Below are positions 36,996 to 46,976 of a stretch of DNA of 64,000 nucleotides, piece by piece. Position numbers and translations under genes: made by a program. Each line of letters opens with the position of its first letter. Position 1 is the first letter of the stretch. The stretch comes from an uncultured Allobosea sp. (GTDB taxonomy: Bacteria > Pseudomonadota > Alphaproteobacteria > Rhizobiales > Beijerinckiaceae), in assembly GCF_945956895.1 (NCBI RefSeq), contig NZ_CAMFJF010000008.1, forward strand, positions 62,001-126,000, in the 5' to 3' direction. The notes beneath the pieces are model-generated. The model saw nothing but the letters and a program-made list of their open reading frames with translations, searched no databases and was not told the origin of the DNA.

Positions 36996-37529
36996 ATGAC
37001 CGAGACCGTGCCGTTCTATTCGACCGCCATCCCGCTGGCTTTCTTCGTCTGGGGGCCGGTGCTGGTGGTGGTGCTGTTCTGGCTGGTCGGCCTCTGGTCG
37101 AACAGGCAGGGCGTGCCCCGCATGCTGGAAGGCGACTGGGACGGCTACAATGCCGCCGATGTCGAGAAGCTGTTCACGATCTATGGCGAGGACACCCGCG
37201 CGCGCTACCGCAACCGGGTGCTGCCGGCGGATGTCGCCTGCGCCTTCACCTATGCGATCGTCGGCGCGCTGATCGTTGCCGGCCTCAGCCTGCGCGGGCA
37301 GCCCTGGTGGGTCGCGGCGCTCTGTGGCGGCGGCTGGCTGCTTGGCGGCCTCTGCGATGTCGCCGAGAATTTTGCGCTGGCACGCATGCTCGATCGCTAT
37401 CCGCAGGTCGATGGCGGCAATGTCGCCTTCGCCAGCACGATGACGCGGTTGAAGCTCGTCCTCTTCGCGCTCGGCGTCATCGGCGCGCTCGTTGCCGCTT
37501 ATCTGGTGTTCAAGCCGCTGGCGGGTTGA
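36996..37529 (+). CDS. Hypothetical membrane protein
   Basis: 177 residues. There are four hydrophobic segments (about 10-34, 75-95, 100-122, 150-172). Between them lies a loop with GVPRMLEGDWDGYNAADVEKLFTIYGEDTRARYR. No family recognised. Its 3' end overlaps the convergent GNAT gene by 20 bp. GC and codon pattern match the neighbours. Confidence 0.7.
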   Translation: MTETVPFYSTAIPLAFFVWGPVLVVVLFWLVGLWSNRQGVPRMLEGDWDGYNAADVEKLFTIYGEDTRARYRNRVLPADVACAFTYAIVGALIVAGLSLRGQPWWVAALCGGGWLLGGLCDVAENFALARMLDRYPQVDGGNVAFASTMTRLKLVLFALGVIGALVAAYLVFKPLAG

Positions 37530-38061
37530 GGCCGCGCCACATCTCGCCGGTGAGACGGAAGCGGGTTGCGATCACGGCAGGATGGCCGATCAGCATCGCC
37601 GGATCGAGGGGCGCAGGCCTGAAGCCGAGCCGTTCGGCCAGGCGCAGCGACGACGGGTTGAGCGGGTGCGTGGTGACGGCGATGCTCGGCAAGGCGAGCG
37701 TCCCGAAGCCATGCCGCAGCAGGCGAGCGGCGGCTTCCCGGGCATAGCCCTGGCCCCAGCTTGAGACTGTGAAGCGGTAGCTCAGCTGGACATCGTCGGC
37801 CGCGTCGCCGTCCGGGATCAGCCCGACATAGCCCAGAAATATTTCAGGCTCGGCCTTCGCGAAGACGGACCAGTAGCCGAGGCCCCGGTCGACATGGCTG
37901 AAGCTGCGCGCCGTGACGGCCTCACGGCTCATCGCGGGATCGCCAATAGCGGCGATATGCTTCATCACCTCCGGATCGGCGTTCATCTCCGCGATGGCAT
38001 CGAGATCCCCAAGCGAGCGCGGGCGCAGCAGCAACCTCTCGCTTTCCAGTTCCGGCAGCAT
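37510..38061 (-). CDS. GNAT-family N-acetyltransferase (RimJ/RimL-like)
   Basis: 183 residues. ESERLLLRPRSLGDLDAIAEM is the usual N-terminal start of Acetyltransf_3 proteins. VQLSYRFTVSSWGQGYAREAA near residue 92-112 contains the acetyl-CoA pyrophosphate loop (Q/RxxGxG/A), followed by LRLAERLGFRP. It probably acetylates a protein N-terminus or small amine; the target is unknown. The start at 38061 excludes a long upstream arginine-rich shadow frame. Confidence 0.9.
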   Translation of the reverse strand: MLPELESERLLLRPRSLGDLDAIAEMNADPEVMKHIAAIGDPAMSREAVTARSFSHVDRGLGYWSVFAKAEPEIFLGYVGLIPDGDAADDVQLSYRFTVSSWGQGYAREAAARLLRHGFGTLALPSIAVTTHPLNPSSLRLAERLGFRPAPLDPAMLIGHPAVIATRFRLTGEMWRGLNPPAA

Positions 38062-38178
38062 GATTCCGTTGTCCCGGGTCCGTTTTGACTGAGCGACATT
38101 GTGCGGCGCGAAACTCTGGTGCGCCGCGGCTCGGCATCCCATATCGTGGCGGGCGCCAAGCTGGAACGCGCCGGGAGA

Positions 38179-38700
38179 ATGGGAATGCTGCTTCGTCGTT
38201 GGGTCCTGGCCGCGCTGGCCCTCACCCTGTCGGGAATGATGCTGCCGCCGGCCTCGGCGCAGGAAGACCTGATCTTCCGCAAATCCACCGTCTGGAAGAT
38301 GCTGACGCCGAACGACAAGCTCGCCGTTTACGGCGTCGACGATCCTCTCGTCGAGGGCGTTGCCTGCCACTACACCGTGCCCGAGAAGGGCGGCGTCTCC
38401 GGCATGTTCGGCGTCGCCGAGGAGGTTTCCGAGGTCTCGCTCGCCTGCCGCCAGATCGGCCCGATCAAGTTCAAGGAGAAGGCGGAGCAGGGCGATGTCG
38501 TCTTCCGCGAGCGCCGCTCGCTGGTCTGGAAGAAGATGCAGATCGTGCGCGGCTGCGACGCCAAGCGCAACGTGCTGGTCTATCTCGTCTATACCGACAA
38601 GCTGATCGACGGCTCGCCGCAGAATTCGACCTCGACCGTGCCGATCATGCCCTGGGGCACGTCGGGCGAGCCGCCGAAATGCTCGGAATGGATTCGCTAG
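38179..38700 (+). CDS. creA: CreA-family exported protein
   Basis: 173 residues (start 38179 or 38185). A signal peptide ends near PASAQ. The mature protein follows CreA closely in pattern: STVWKMLTPNDKLAVYGVDDP, then VACHYTVPEKGGVSG, then SLACRQIGPIKF, then VYLVYTDKLIDGSPQNS, with conserved cysteines. CreA lies beside creBCD in enterobacteria; here it stands alone. It is periplasmic and of uncharacterised function. It is divergent from the GNAT gene. Confidence 0.9.
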   Translation: MGMLLRRWVLAALALTLSGMMLPPASAQEDLIFRKSTVWKMLTPNDKLAVYGVDDPLVEGVACHYTVPEKGGVSGMFGVAEEVSEVSLACRQIGPIKFKEKAEQGDVVFRERRSLVWKKMQIVRGCDAKRNVLVYLVYTDKLIDGSPQNSTSTVPIMPWGTSGEPPKCSEWIR

Positions 38701-38730
38701 AAATCCGGCGATTTTGCACGGAACCGCTGC

Positions 38731-38877
38731 GTCATTCCGGGGCTTCGCGCCAGCGAAGAGCCCGGAACCCAGAAGCGATGCGGCTTCCACGAAGGGCGCG
38801 GTCGGGTCGTCGCTCGCATTCATGGCGGCATCGGTTCTGGGTTCCGGGCTCAGGCCTGCGGCCTGCCCCGGAATGAC
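38731..38877. repeat. Long intergenic palindrome, GTCATTCCGGG type
   Basis: GTCATTCCGGGGCTTCGCGC at the left answers GCCTGCCCCGGAATGAC at the right. Inner arms CCCGGAACCCAGAA and TTCTGGGTTCCGGG also pair. It separates convergent genes. Confidence 0.9.
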
Positions 38878-38897
38878 GGCGCGGTTCCTCGCGCAGC

Positions 38898-39227
38898 CTA
38901 CTCGCCGCAGGTGATGCTGAGCGGCTGCTCGGCAGCCTGGGCCGGGCTCGGCTTCGTGACCGAGCCGGTGAAGTCCTCGCGGGCGGCGACGCCGAAGGCG
39001 ACCGCCTTGCCGAAGCCCTGCGACTCGCACCAGGCATTGGCGACGATCTTGCCGCATTCGGCCTTGGATGAGATGCAGTCGGCGACGCCGTAGCCGTCGC
39101 TGGCCGGGATCAGGAAGGTGCGCGGCTCGTTGGCGGCAGCAGCCGTATGGCTGGTCGGCATGACCGACAGCGAGATGCCGGCGGCGACGATCCCGAGCAA
39201 TCCGACGAAGGCCACGGCGCGGCGCAT
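38898..39227 (-). CDS. Small exported hypothetical protein
   Basis: 109 residues. An N-terminal hydrophobic stretch (about 5-24) serves as signal or anchor. The mature region has four cysteines (VADCISSKAECGKIVANAWC and the final ITCGE), suggesting disulfides. GKIVANAWCESQGFGKAVAFG is the best conserved-looking block. Function not recognised. The start at 39227 gives the signal sequence; the upstream in-frame extension is poor. Confidence 0.75.
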   Translation of the reverse strand: MRRAVAFVGLLGIVAAGISLSVMPTSHTAAAANEPRTFLIPASDGYGVADCISSKAECGKIVANAWCESQGFGKAVAFGVAAREDFTGSVTKPSPAQAAEQPLSITCGE

Positions 39228-39559
39228 GAATTCTGGTTCCTGATGGGTTGCGGGCGCAGAACCCGCGAATCGGGATGATGCTTCCGGCCGGTTAAATTTG
39301 AGTGAACCGCGGCAATCTTGAGGCAATGCTGCATTGCAGCAATCGGGCGCCCTCTTGACGGAAAGCTCGCGGAAAGGCAATCAGTTCCTCCCATGACGCG
39401 AGCCGCCATCAACAGCCCTTGCATTATTTGCCGCTAGCTTTCGCTGGCCGGCTGCTCACGTCCTCGTCCTGAAAAACGAACCGACAAAAGCGCCCCCGGC
39501 CAGCGGCCAGGTCGCCCTTTCGTATTTCGTCATTCGTTTCGTTCCAGGATTTAGTCCCG
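39228..39559. other. Divergent promoter region before cysS, with a 15-bp palindrome
   Basis: 332 bp without a gene. It contains the palindrome TGCTGCATTGCAGCA at 39327-39341 (7-bp arms around one base), about 100 bp upstream of the small exported protein gene, and an A/T-rich stretch just before cysS. No T-box-like structure is evident. Confidence 0.45.
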
Positions 39560-41016
<1,457 letters not shown>

Positions 41017-41020
<4 letters not shown>

Positions 41021-41127
41021 GCCCGAAGATCCGCCCGGCGGGCTCGCTCTCCTTTGCCATCAAGCTGGTCATGCTGGCCATGGTCGTGCCGCGCGTCGTC
41101 CGCTTCAAACTGAGGCGGGAGCGATGA
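41017..41127 (+). CDS. 36-residue microprotein between cysS and cimA
   Basis: The frame starts with ATG at 41017 inside the cysS stop (ATGA) and ends with TGA at 41125-41127 inside the cimA start (ATGA at 41124). Sequence features: a polar N-terminus (SPKIRPAG), one hydrophobic helix ([15 protein letters not shown]), and a very basic tail ([11 protein letters not shown]). This fits a single-pass or amphipathic membrane peptide. The precise double coupling argues it is translated. It could also serve only to hand ribosomes on to cimA. Confidence 0.6.
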
Positions 41128-42722
41128 GCGCGGCACGCGTCCATCTCTTCGACACGACGCTGCGCGACGGCGCCCAGACTACGGGCGTCGATTTCTCGCT
41201 CGACGACAAGCGCGCCGTCGCGGCGCTGCTCGACCGGCTCGGCGTCGACTATGTTGAAGGCGGCTATCCCGGCGCCAATCCGCTGGATACCGCCTTCTTC
41301 GAACAGAAGCCGACGAAGCAGGCCAAGTTCGCCGCCTTCGGCATGACCAAGCGGGCAGGGCGCTCGGCCGCCAACGATCCTGGCATCGCCGCGTTGCTGG
41401 AGGCGAAGGCCGACGCCATCGTCTTCGTCGCCAAGAGCTGGGACTACCATGTCCATGTCGCGCTCGAGATCTCGCTGGAGGAGAACCTCGCCGGCATCGC
41501 CGAGAGCGTAGCAGTGGCCAAGGCCGCCGGCCGCGAGGTGATGCTCGACTGCGAGCATTTCTTCGACGGCTACAAGGCCAATCCCGACTACGCGCTCGCC
41601 TGCGCCCGCACGGCTTACGAAGCCGGCGCCCGCTGGGTCGTGCTCTGCGACACCAATGGCGGAACGCTGCCCGACGAGGTCGGAGCGATCGTGCGCGAGG
41701 TCGTCAAGACAGTGCCGGGCGAGAATCTCGGCATCCATGCCCATGACGATTGCGGCTGTGCCGTCGCCAACTCGCTCGCGGCCGTCGAGGCCGGCGTGCG
41801 CCAGATTCAGGGCACGCTCAACGGTCTCGGCGAGCGCTGCGGCAATGCCAATCTCGTCACGCTGATCGGCGCGCTCAAGCTCAAGGAGCGCTATCGCGAC
41901 CGCTTCACGCTCGGTGTCAGCGAAGAGCAGCTCGGCGAATTGACCCATGTCTCGCGCGCGCTGGACGAGATGCTGAACCGTGCGCCGAACCGGCACGCGC
42001 CCTTCGTCGGCGCCTCGGCCTTCGCCACCAAGGCCGGCATCCACGCTTCGGCCGTGCTGAAGGACCCGCGTACCTACGAGCACGTCGCGCCCGAGGCGGC
42101 CGGCAACACCCGCAAGGTCCTGATCTCCGACCAGGGCGGCAAGTCGAACCTCGTCGCCGAGCTGGAGCGCATCGGCGTCACGCTCGGCCGCGACGATCCG
42201 CGCCTCAATCGCGTGCTGCAGGAGGTCAAGGACAAGGAGGCGCAGGGCTACGCCTTCGAGGGCGCCGATGCCTCGTTCTTCCTGCTGGTGAAGCGCATCC
42301 TCGGCGAAGTCCCGGATTATTTCACCGTCGAGCGCTTCGCCGTGAATGTCGAGCGCCGCTACAATGCGCTCGGCGAACTCGTCACCTTCTCCGAGGCGAT
42401 CGTGAAGGTGAAGGTCGGCGACGACCTGCTGATCTCTGCGGCGGAAGGCGATGCCGGCCCGGTCAACGCGCTCGATATCGCCTTGCGCAAGGACCTAGGC
42501 CGTTACCAGTCGCTGATCGGCGGCTTGCGGCTGGTGGACTACAAGGTCCGCATCTTCCAGGGCGGCACCGATGCCGTGACGCGCGTGTTGATCGAGTCGG
42601 GCGACGAGACCGGGGAGCGCTGGACCACGGTCGGTGTCAGCGCCAACATCATCGACGCCTCGTTCCAGGCACTGGTCGACTCGATCACCTACAAGCTGGT
42701 CAAGGCAGGCGCGACGGCTTGA
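41124..42722 (+). CDS. cimA: Citramalate synthase
   Basis: 532 residues; condenses acetyl-CoA with pyruvate to (R)-citramalate for threonine-independent isoleucine synthesis. The HMGL-like TIM barrel starts VHLFDTTLRDGAQTTGVDFS. DTNGGTLPDEVG near 175 and GIHAHDDCGCAVANSLAAVEAG near 201-222 carry the metal-binding histidines. The C-terminal LeuA-dimer regulatory domain (about 390-532) fits feedback inhibition by isoleucine. It starts within the stop of the microprotein gene. The length fits the long cimA form, not 2-isopropylmalate synthase LeuA1. Confidence 0.93.
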   Translation: MSAARVHLFDTTLRDGAQTTGVDFSLDDKRAVAALLDRLGVDYVEGGYPGANPLDTAFFEQKPTKQAKFAAFGMTKRAGRSAANDPGIAALLEAKADAIVFVAKSWDYHVHVALEISLEENLAGIAESVAVAKAAGREVMLDCEHFFDGYKANPDYALACARTAYEAGARWVVLCDTNGGTLPDEVGAIVREVVKTVPGENLGIHAHDDCGCAVANSLAAVEAGVRQIQGTLNGLGERCGNANLVTLIGALKLKERYRDRFTLGVSEEQLGELTHVSRALDEMLNRAPNRHAPFVGASAFATKAGIHASAVLKDPRTYEHVAPEAAGNTRKVLISDQGGKSNLVAELERIGVTLGRDDPRLNRVLQEVKDKEAQGYAFEGADASFFLLVKRILGEVPDYFTVERFAVNVERRYNALGELVTFSEAIVKVKVGDDLLISAAEGDAGPVNALDIALRKDLGRYQSLIGGLRLVDYKVRIFQGGTDAVTRVLIESGDETGERWTTVGVSANIIDASFQALVDSITYKLVKAGATA

Positions 42723-42744
42723 AGCGCGTCTTGCCGAAAACGCC

Positions 42745-42856
42745 GTCATCCCGGGCAAAGCGAAGCGCAGACCCCGGATCCATGCCTGAACCTTTGCCGG
42801 AAGCGCTCCGGCATGGATCCCGGATCGGCGCCGCTGCGCGGCTTGTCCGGGATGAC
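42745..42856. repeat. Intergenic palindromic repeat, GGATCC family
   Basis: Opens GTCATCCCGGGCAAAGCGAA and closes GCTTGTCCGGGATGAC. Inner arms GGATCCATGCC and GGCATGGATCC pair. It separates convergent cimA and a small gene. Confidence 0.9.
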
Positions 42857-42878
42857 GGCGCGGGAGGTGGTTAGACGC

Positions 42879-43217
42879 TCACTCCGTCAGGCGGATCACG
42901 CGGTCCTTGCACAGGTCCATATCGGCGTCGCTCTCGGCTTCGTCGTCGAATTTCGCTTGCACCGTATAGGAGCAGCCCTGCGGCTTGTTGAGCTTGAGCG
43001 CGACGCTCTTGCCCGGCGCCAGCGGCTTGGCGAGCTTGGCGACGAGGCGCGGCTGATCGCCGGAGGTTGCGATTGCGAAATTGCTGAGCGGCACGGTGCG
43101 TTGGTTGGTGATCGTGATTTGCGGATGCGGCCGGGAGGTCTGCGCCGCGGCCGGCAACGCGAGGAGGAGGGCGGCGGCAAGGCCGATCCCCGAGGCGACA
43201 AGCTGTTGAGCCTTCAT
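42879..43217 (-). CDS. Small exported hypothetical protein
   Basis: 112 residues. A signal peptide runs to about residue 26 (LLLALPAAAQ). The mature domain looks like a small beta-sandwich: ITITNQRTVPLSNFAIATSG and APGKSVALKLNKPQGCSYTVQAKFDDE, with two cysteines (GCSY and DLCKDR). This pattern is common in periplasmic proteins of Hyphomicrobiales with no known role. The start at 43217 gives the signal peptide. It is divergent from the Atm1-like gene. Confidence 0.8.
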   Translation of the reverse strand: MKAQQLVASGIGLAAALLLALPAAAQTSRPHPQITITNQRTVPLSNFAIATSGDQPRLVAKLAKPLAPGKSVALKLNKPQGCSYTVQAKFDDEAESDADMDLCKDRVIRLTE

Positions 43218-43393
43218 GTCATTTCCTTCCCCATCTCGAGCGTCGGGCGCTCTGGGAGGGATCAGATACCGGCGATGGGGCGGCGGCAAGGCAGCTTTCG
43301 GGCAGCCCGAGCCATGTTCCCCATGCAACGACATTCCCATGCAACGGCGCGCGATTGCGGCTATATGAACGCGCCAACTGGAATCGTTTGAAA

Positions 43394-45304
43394 ATGTCCG
43401 CGCCGTCTGCGCCGCCCCCGGCGTCGAGCTTCCAACGCTCTGCCGTCATCCAGCCCGGGTCCGGCTTCTTCGCCACGTTCCGCGCGCTCTGGCCCTATCT
43501 CTGGCCGGCAGAACGCGCCGATCTGCGCAGCCGCGTCGTCGCCGCCTTCGCACTGATGCTGGCGGGGCGGCTGGTGCTGATGGGCGTGCCCTTCACCTTC
43601 AAATGGGTGACGGATGCGCTGGCCGGTTCCTATTCGAACCTGGAGAAATGGCTGCCCTGGCTGGTCGGCGCACCGCTGGCGTTGACGGTGCTTTACGGTC
43701 TTGCCCGTGTCGGCGCGGCCGCTTTCGTCCAGATGCGCGACGCCATTTTCGCGCCGGTCTTCATGCATGCGGTGCGCACGCTGGCGCTCCAGACCTTCGG
43801 CCATCTCCACCATCTCTCGCTGCGCTTCCATCTGGAGCGCAAGACCGGCGGTCTCACCCGCGTGCTGGAGCGCGGCCGCAACGGCATCGAGGAGATGGTG
43901 CGTCTCGGCCTCAACCAGCTCGTGCCGGTGATCATCGAGGTCATCATGATCATCGCCGTGCTGCTCTATCTGTTCGATTGGCGCTACGTCGTCGTGCTCG
44001 TGACGATGGTCACGGCCTACATGACCTACACCATCAAGGCGACGGAGTGGCGCATCGCCATCCGCTCGGCGATGAACGAGTCGGATACCGACGCCAATGC
44101 CAAGGCGATCGACTCGCTGCTGAACTACGAGACGGTGAAGTATTTCGGCGCCGAGGCCCGCGAGACCGCGCGCTACGACCAGTCGATGGCGCGCTACGAG
44201 CGCAACTCGATCAAGTCCTATACCTCACTCGCCTGGCTGAACTTCGGCCAGGCCGCGATCTTCGCGGTGGGGTTGACGCTCTCGATGGTGATGGCGGTGC
44301 GCGGTTTCCAGGCCGGCACCAACACGGTCGGCGACCTCATCCTGATCAACGCCATGCTGATCCAGCTCTACCTGCCGCTGAACTTCATGGGCACCGTCTA
44401 TCGCGAGATCAAGCAGGCGACGCTCGACATCGCCCAGATGTTCTCGCTGATCGGCCGCGATCCCGAGATCCAGGACAAGCCCGGCGCCAAGCCGCTGGCG
44501 GTGCCGGCGGGCGAGGTCGCCTTCGAGGACGTGCATTTCGCCTATGTGCCGGAGCGGTCGATCCTGCGCGGCGTCTCGTTCAAGGTGCCGCCGGGCCGTA
44601 CCGTTGCCATCGTCGGCCCGTCCGGCGCCGGAAAGTCGACGATCTCGCGCCTGCTCTTCCGCTTCTACGAGCCGCAGACGGGCCGCATCCTGATCGACGG
44701 CCAGCCGATCGCCGATGTTCAGCAGGTTTCGCTGCGCGCCGCCATCGGCATGGTCCCGCAGGACACCGTGCTGTTCAACGATACGATCGAGTACAACATT
44801 CTCTACGGCCGCCCCGAGGCGACGATGGCCGAGGTCGAGGAGGCCGCGCGCCTCGCCCAGATCGACCGCTTCATCCGCCTGCTGCCCGAGGGTTATGCGA
44901 CCTCGGTCGGCGAGCGTGGCCTCAAGCTTTCCGGCGGCGAGAAGCAGCGCGTCGCCATCGCCCGCACCATCCTGAAGGGGCCGCCGGTGCTGGTCCTCGA
45001 CGAGGCGACCTCGGCGCTCGATTCCTTCACCGAGAAGGAGATTCAGGACGCGCTCGATCGGGTCAGCGAAGGCCGCACCACGCTGGTCATCGCCCACCGG
45101 CTCTCGACCGTGGTCAATGCCGACGAGATCATCGTGCTCGACAAGGGCCAGATCGTCGAGCGCGGCCATCATCGCGATCTCCTCGCCGCCGATGGCGTCT
45201 ATGCCGCGATGTGGAACCGCCAGCGCGAGGTCGACGAGGCCAAGGCGACGCTCCAGCGCGCCACCGAGGCGGAGGGCGAAAGCGTCCGGGTCACGCTGTC
45301 GTAA
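43394..45304 (+). CDS. ABC exporter, Atm1/heavy-metal type (fused permease-ATPase)
   Basis: 636 residues. A six-helix permease domain (about 50-340) is followed by an ATPase domain. Walker A GPSGAGKST near residue 412, signature LSGGEKQRVAIARTIL, Walker B VLVLDEATSALD, and H-loop AHRLSTVVNADEI are all intact. FHLERKTGGLTRVLERGRNGI in the first intracellular loop and NYETVKYFGAE are characteristic of Atm1/HMT1 exporters. These move glutathione-linked sulfur or metal conjugates and support cytosolic iron-sulfur assembly or metal tolerance. The start ATG 43394 is more plausible than 43355. Confidence 0.93.
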   Translation: MSAPSAPPPASSFQRSAVIQPGSGFFATFRALWPYLWPAERADLRSRVVAAFALMLAGRLVLMGVPFTFKWVTDALAGSYSNLEKWLPWLVGAPLALTVLYGLARVGAAAFVQMRDAIFAPVFMHAVRTLALQTFGHLHHLSLRFHLERKTGGLTRVLERGRNGIEEMVRLGLNQLVPVIIEVIMIIAVLLYLFDWRYVVVLVTMVTAYMTYTIKATEWRIAIRSAMNESDTDANAKAIDSLLNYETVKYFGAEARETARYDQSMARYERNSIKSYTSLAWLNFGQAAIFAVGLTLSMVMAVRGFQAGTNTVGDLILINAMLIQLYLPLNFMGTVYREIKQATLDIAQMFSLIGRDPEIQDKPGAKPLAVPAGEVAFEDVHFAYVPERSILRGVSFKVPPGRTVAIVGPSGAGKSTISRLLFRFYEPQTGRILIDGQPIADVQQVSLRAAIGMVPQDTVLFNDTIEYNILYGRPEATMAEVEEAARLAQIDRFIRLLPEGYATSVGERGLKLSGGEKQRVAIARTILKGPPVLVLDEATSALDSFTEKEIQDALDRVSEGRTTLVIAHRLSTVVNADEIIVLDKGQIVERGHHRDLLAADGVYAAMWNRQREVDEAKATLQRATEAEGESVRVTLS

Positions 45305-45320
45305 GAGCCGGATCGGCGTC

Positions 45321-45343
45321 ATGCTCGCCCCTGTGGCGAGCAT
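45321..45343 (+). terminator. Hairpin after the Atm1-like gene
   Basis: ATGCTCGCC and GGCGAGCAT form perfect 9-bp arms around CCTGT, 17 bp after the stop. No U-tract follows, so it is a weak or factor-dependent terminator at best. Confidence 0.4.
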
Positions 45344-45463
45344 CCCGGTCTTGAACGGGCGCTCCACGGGCGGATGTTCCCCGCCCGCTTGAACCGCTCG
45401 CAATGCCGGCCCGTTTCCTGCATCCTCCGGCACCGGGGCAAAGGCATCAGGGGAGCGGCTGCC

Positions 45464-45952
45464 ATGTTCGATCCGACGACGTTCGTGGGGTTCCATACCT
45501 GGCTCAGCCTGGTTGCGATCATCGCCGGCTTCCCGGTGGCGGCGGGGCTGCTTCAGGGGCATACGCGCCCGCGTTGGACCGGAGTGTTCCTGTCCACCGC
45601 CTTTGCCGCCAGCGCGACCGGCTTCGGCTTCCCCTTCACCGGCATCCTTCCTTCCCACATCGTCGGAGCGGTCTCGCTGGCGCTCGTCGGGATCGCCGCC
45701 TTCGCGCTCTATGGACGCAGGCTGGAAGGGCCCTGGCGCCGGACGTATGCGATCACCGCGATGATGGTCTTCTACCTGCTCGTCTTCGTGTTGGTGGCGC
45801 AGATGTTCGCCAAGATCCCGCCGCTGCGGGCGCTGGCGCCGACCCAGTCCGAGCCGGTTTTCGCCATTGCAGAAGCCTTCGTCCTGTTCGTCTTCGGCAC
45901 CCTGACCTGGAAGGCGGCCGTGCGCTTCGTCCAGATGCCGCGGCTCATCTAG
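45464..45952 (+). CDS. Hypothetical four-helix membrane protein
   Basis: 162 residues. Hydrophobic segments lie at about 10-32, 43-58, 63-82 and 96-116, with a fifth near 135-150, so it is an inner-membrane protein. No recognised domain. GFHTWLSLVAIIAGFPVAAGL and GFGFPFTGILPSHIVG suggest a DUF-type family common in alphaproteobacteria. AGGGGAGCGGC precedes ATG 45464. It lies 159 bp behind the Atm1-like gene. Confidence 0.75.
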   Translation: MFDPTTFVGFHTWLSLVAIIAGFPVAAGLLQGHTRPRWTGVFLSTAFAASATGFGFPFTGILPSHIVGAVSLALVGIAAFALYGRRLEGPWRRTYAITAMMVFYLLVFVLVAQMFAKIPPLRALAPTQSEPVFAIAEAFVLFVFGTLTWKAAVRFVQMPRLI

Positions 45953-46128
45953 GGCGAGACGCCGTCGCTATGGAGGTTCAGCGCCCGCCAATGATCGGCA
46001 GGGCGCGCGCCGGTGACGGGCCGCGCTCGCAGCTGCCTCGGATGCATGGCGACGCCGATCCCACCTTGCGCCCGGCCTAGACAGGTCATAGGCCTGACCT
46101 AACGACTCCAGCTGATGCGGTGGACGAG

Positions 46129-46683
46129 ATGTGGAAGCGCCTGCGCCTCTTGGAGACGTTTCTGGGGGGCTGGCTTGTGGTCTTCCTCGCAGTCGGCCCG
46201 CTTGGCGCCGAGCCGATGCAGGGGTGGTCGCTCTGGGTTCTGCGACCGAGCCGCCCCGGCCTCCTGACAGCCTGCGTTATGCCGAGAGGGCTGGCATGGC
46301 CGCCGCCCGCTGCCCTGACGTCTACCCATGCGCCGCTGAGGCTCGACGAGGCTTTGACGGTCCGGTGGCAGGGCGGGCAACTCGTGCAATCGGGGACGGG
46401 GAGCGCGTCTGGCCCACCGCAGGAGAGGGCCTGGCACCCTCTCGACTCCTGCTTCGTGCTGAGCGTAGGCGGCGTGGTGGTGGCTGCCGGCGGCGTCGTT
46501 CCGCGGGTTTCGGCCCGGCTGCTCAGGTCGGACACGCTGGTGCTTCAGAACGACAAGCCCGGCCGGCCGCTCGCCTTCACGCTGCTGCCGGTCTTTCCTG
46601 CCGATCTGGAGCAGCCGGGACCTCCGGAATGGCGGGCCGTGTTGACGCCGCTCAGCAAGCCGCTGGAAGCTCAGCCACGATGA
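46129..46683 (+). CDS. Hypothetical protein, possibly exported
   Basis: 184 residues from ATG 46129 (GTG 46120 possible). An N-terminal hydrophobic stretch (about 9-27, LGGWLVVFLAVGPLGAEP) could be a signal peptide. The rest has segments such as SDTLVLQNDKPGRPLAFTLL. No family recognised. Competing open frames exist on both strands in this stretch, so confidence is limited. Its stop overlaps the start of a tiny lipoprotein-like frame (ATGA at 46680-46683), which mildly supports it. Confidence 0.5.
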   Translation: MWKRLRLLETFLGGWLVVFLAVGPLGAEPMQGWSLWVLRPSRPGLLTACVMPRGLAWPPPAALTSTHAPLRLDEALTVRWQGGQLVQSGTGSASGPPQERAWHPLDSCFVLSVGGVVVAAGGVVPRVSARLLRSDTLVLQNDKPGRPLAFTLLPVFPADLEQPGPPEWRAVLTPLSKPLEAQPR

Positions 46684-46751
46684 GGTCTGCATCGTTCGGG
46701 CTGGGCCTGCGCCTGGGAGTGTTGCTGTCGGGGGGCGTGATTGCCTGCTGA
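46680..46751 (+). other. 23-codon frame ending at a lipobox-like cysteine
   Basis: The ATG overlaps the stop of the preceding frame. The product is a short basic N-terminus and hydrophobic core (LRLGVLLSGGVIAC), then TGA directly after the cysteine of a VIAC lipobox-like motif. Past the TGA the frame continues twelve codons (TEASTPAASTRR) to a second stop, which looks like the tail of a very small lipoprotein. It may be a nonsense-truncated entericidin-like gene, or chance. Confidence 0.3.
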
Positions 46752-46976
46752 ACGGAAGCGTCAACTCCAGCGGCCTCGACTAGGCGATGAGCGGCGCGCA
46801 CTTGAGGATCTCGTGAGGCACTATCCCCGGCTTCAGAGGACAAGCTGCCGCACACCCCTTTCCCCCGCGCGCCGAACCCCGTAAATCACACAGCCAACGC
46901 TTGCGGTCGTAACTCTGCCGCAGGCCGCCGCCATATGCGCAGCTGCCGCGCCAGCTAGACTAACGGAACTCCATCC

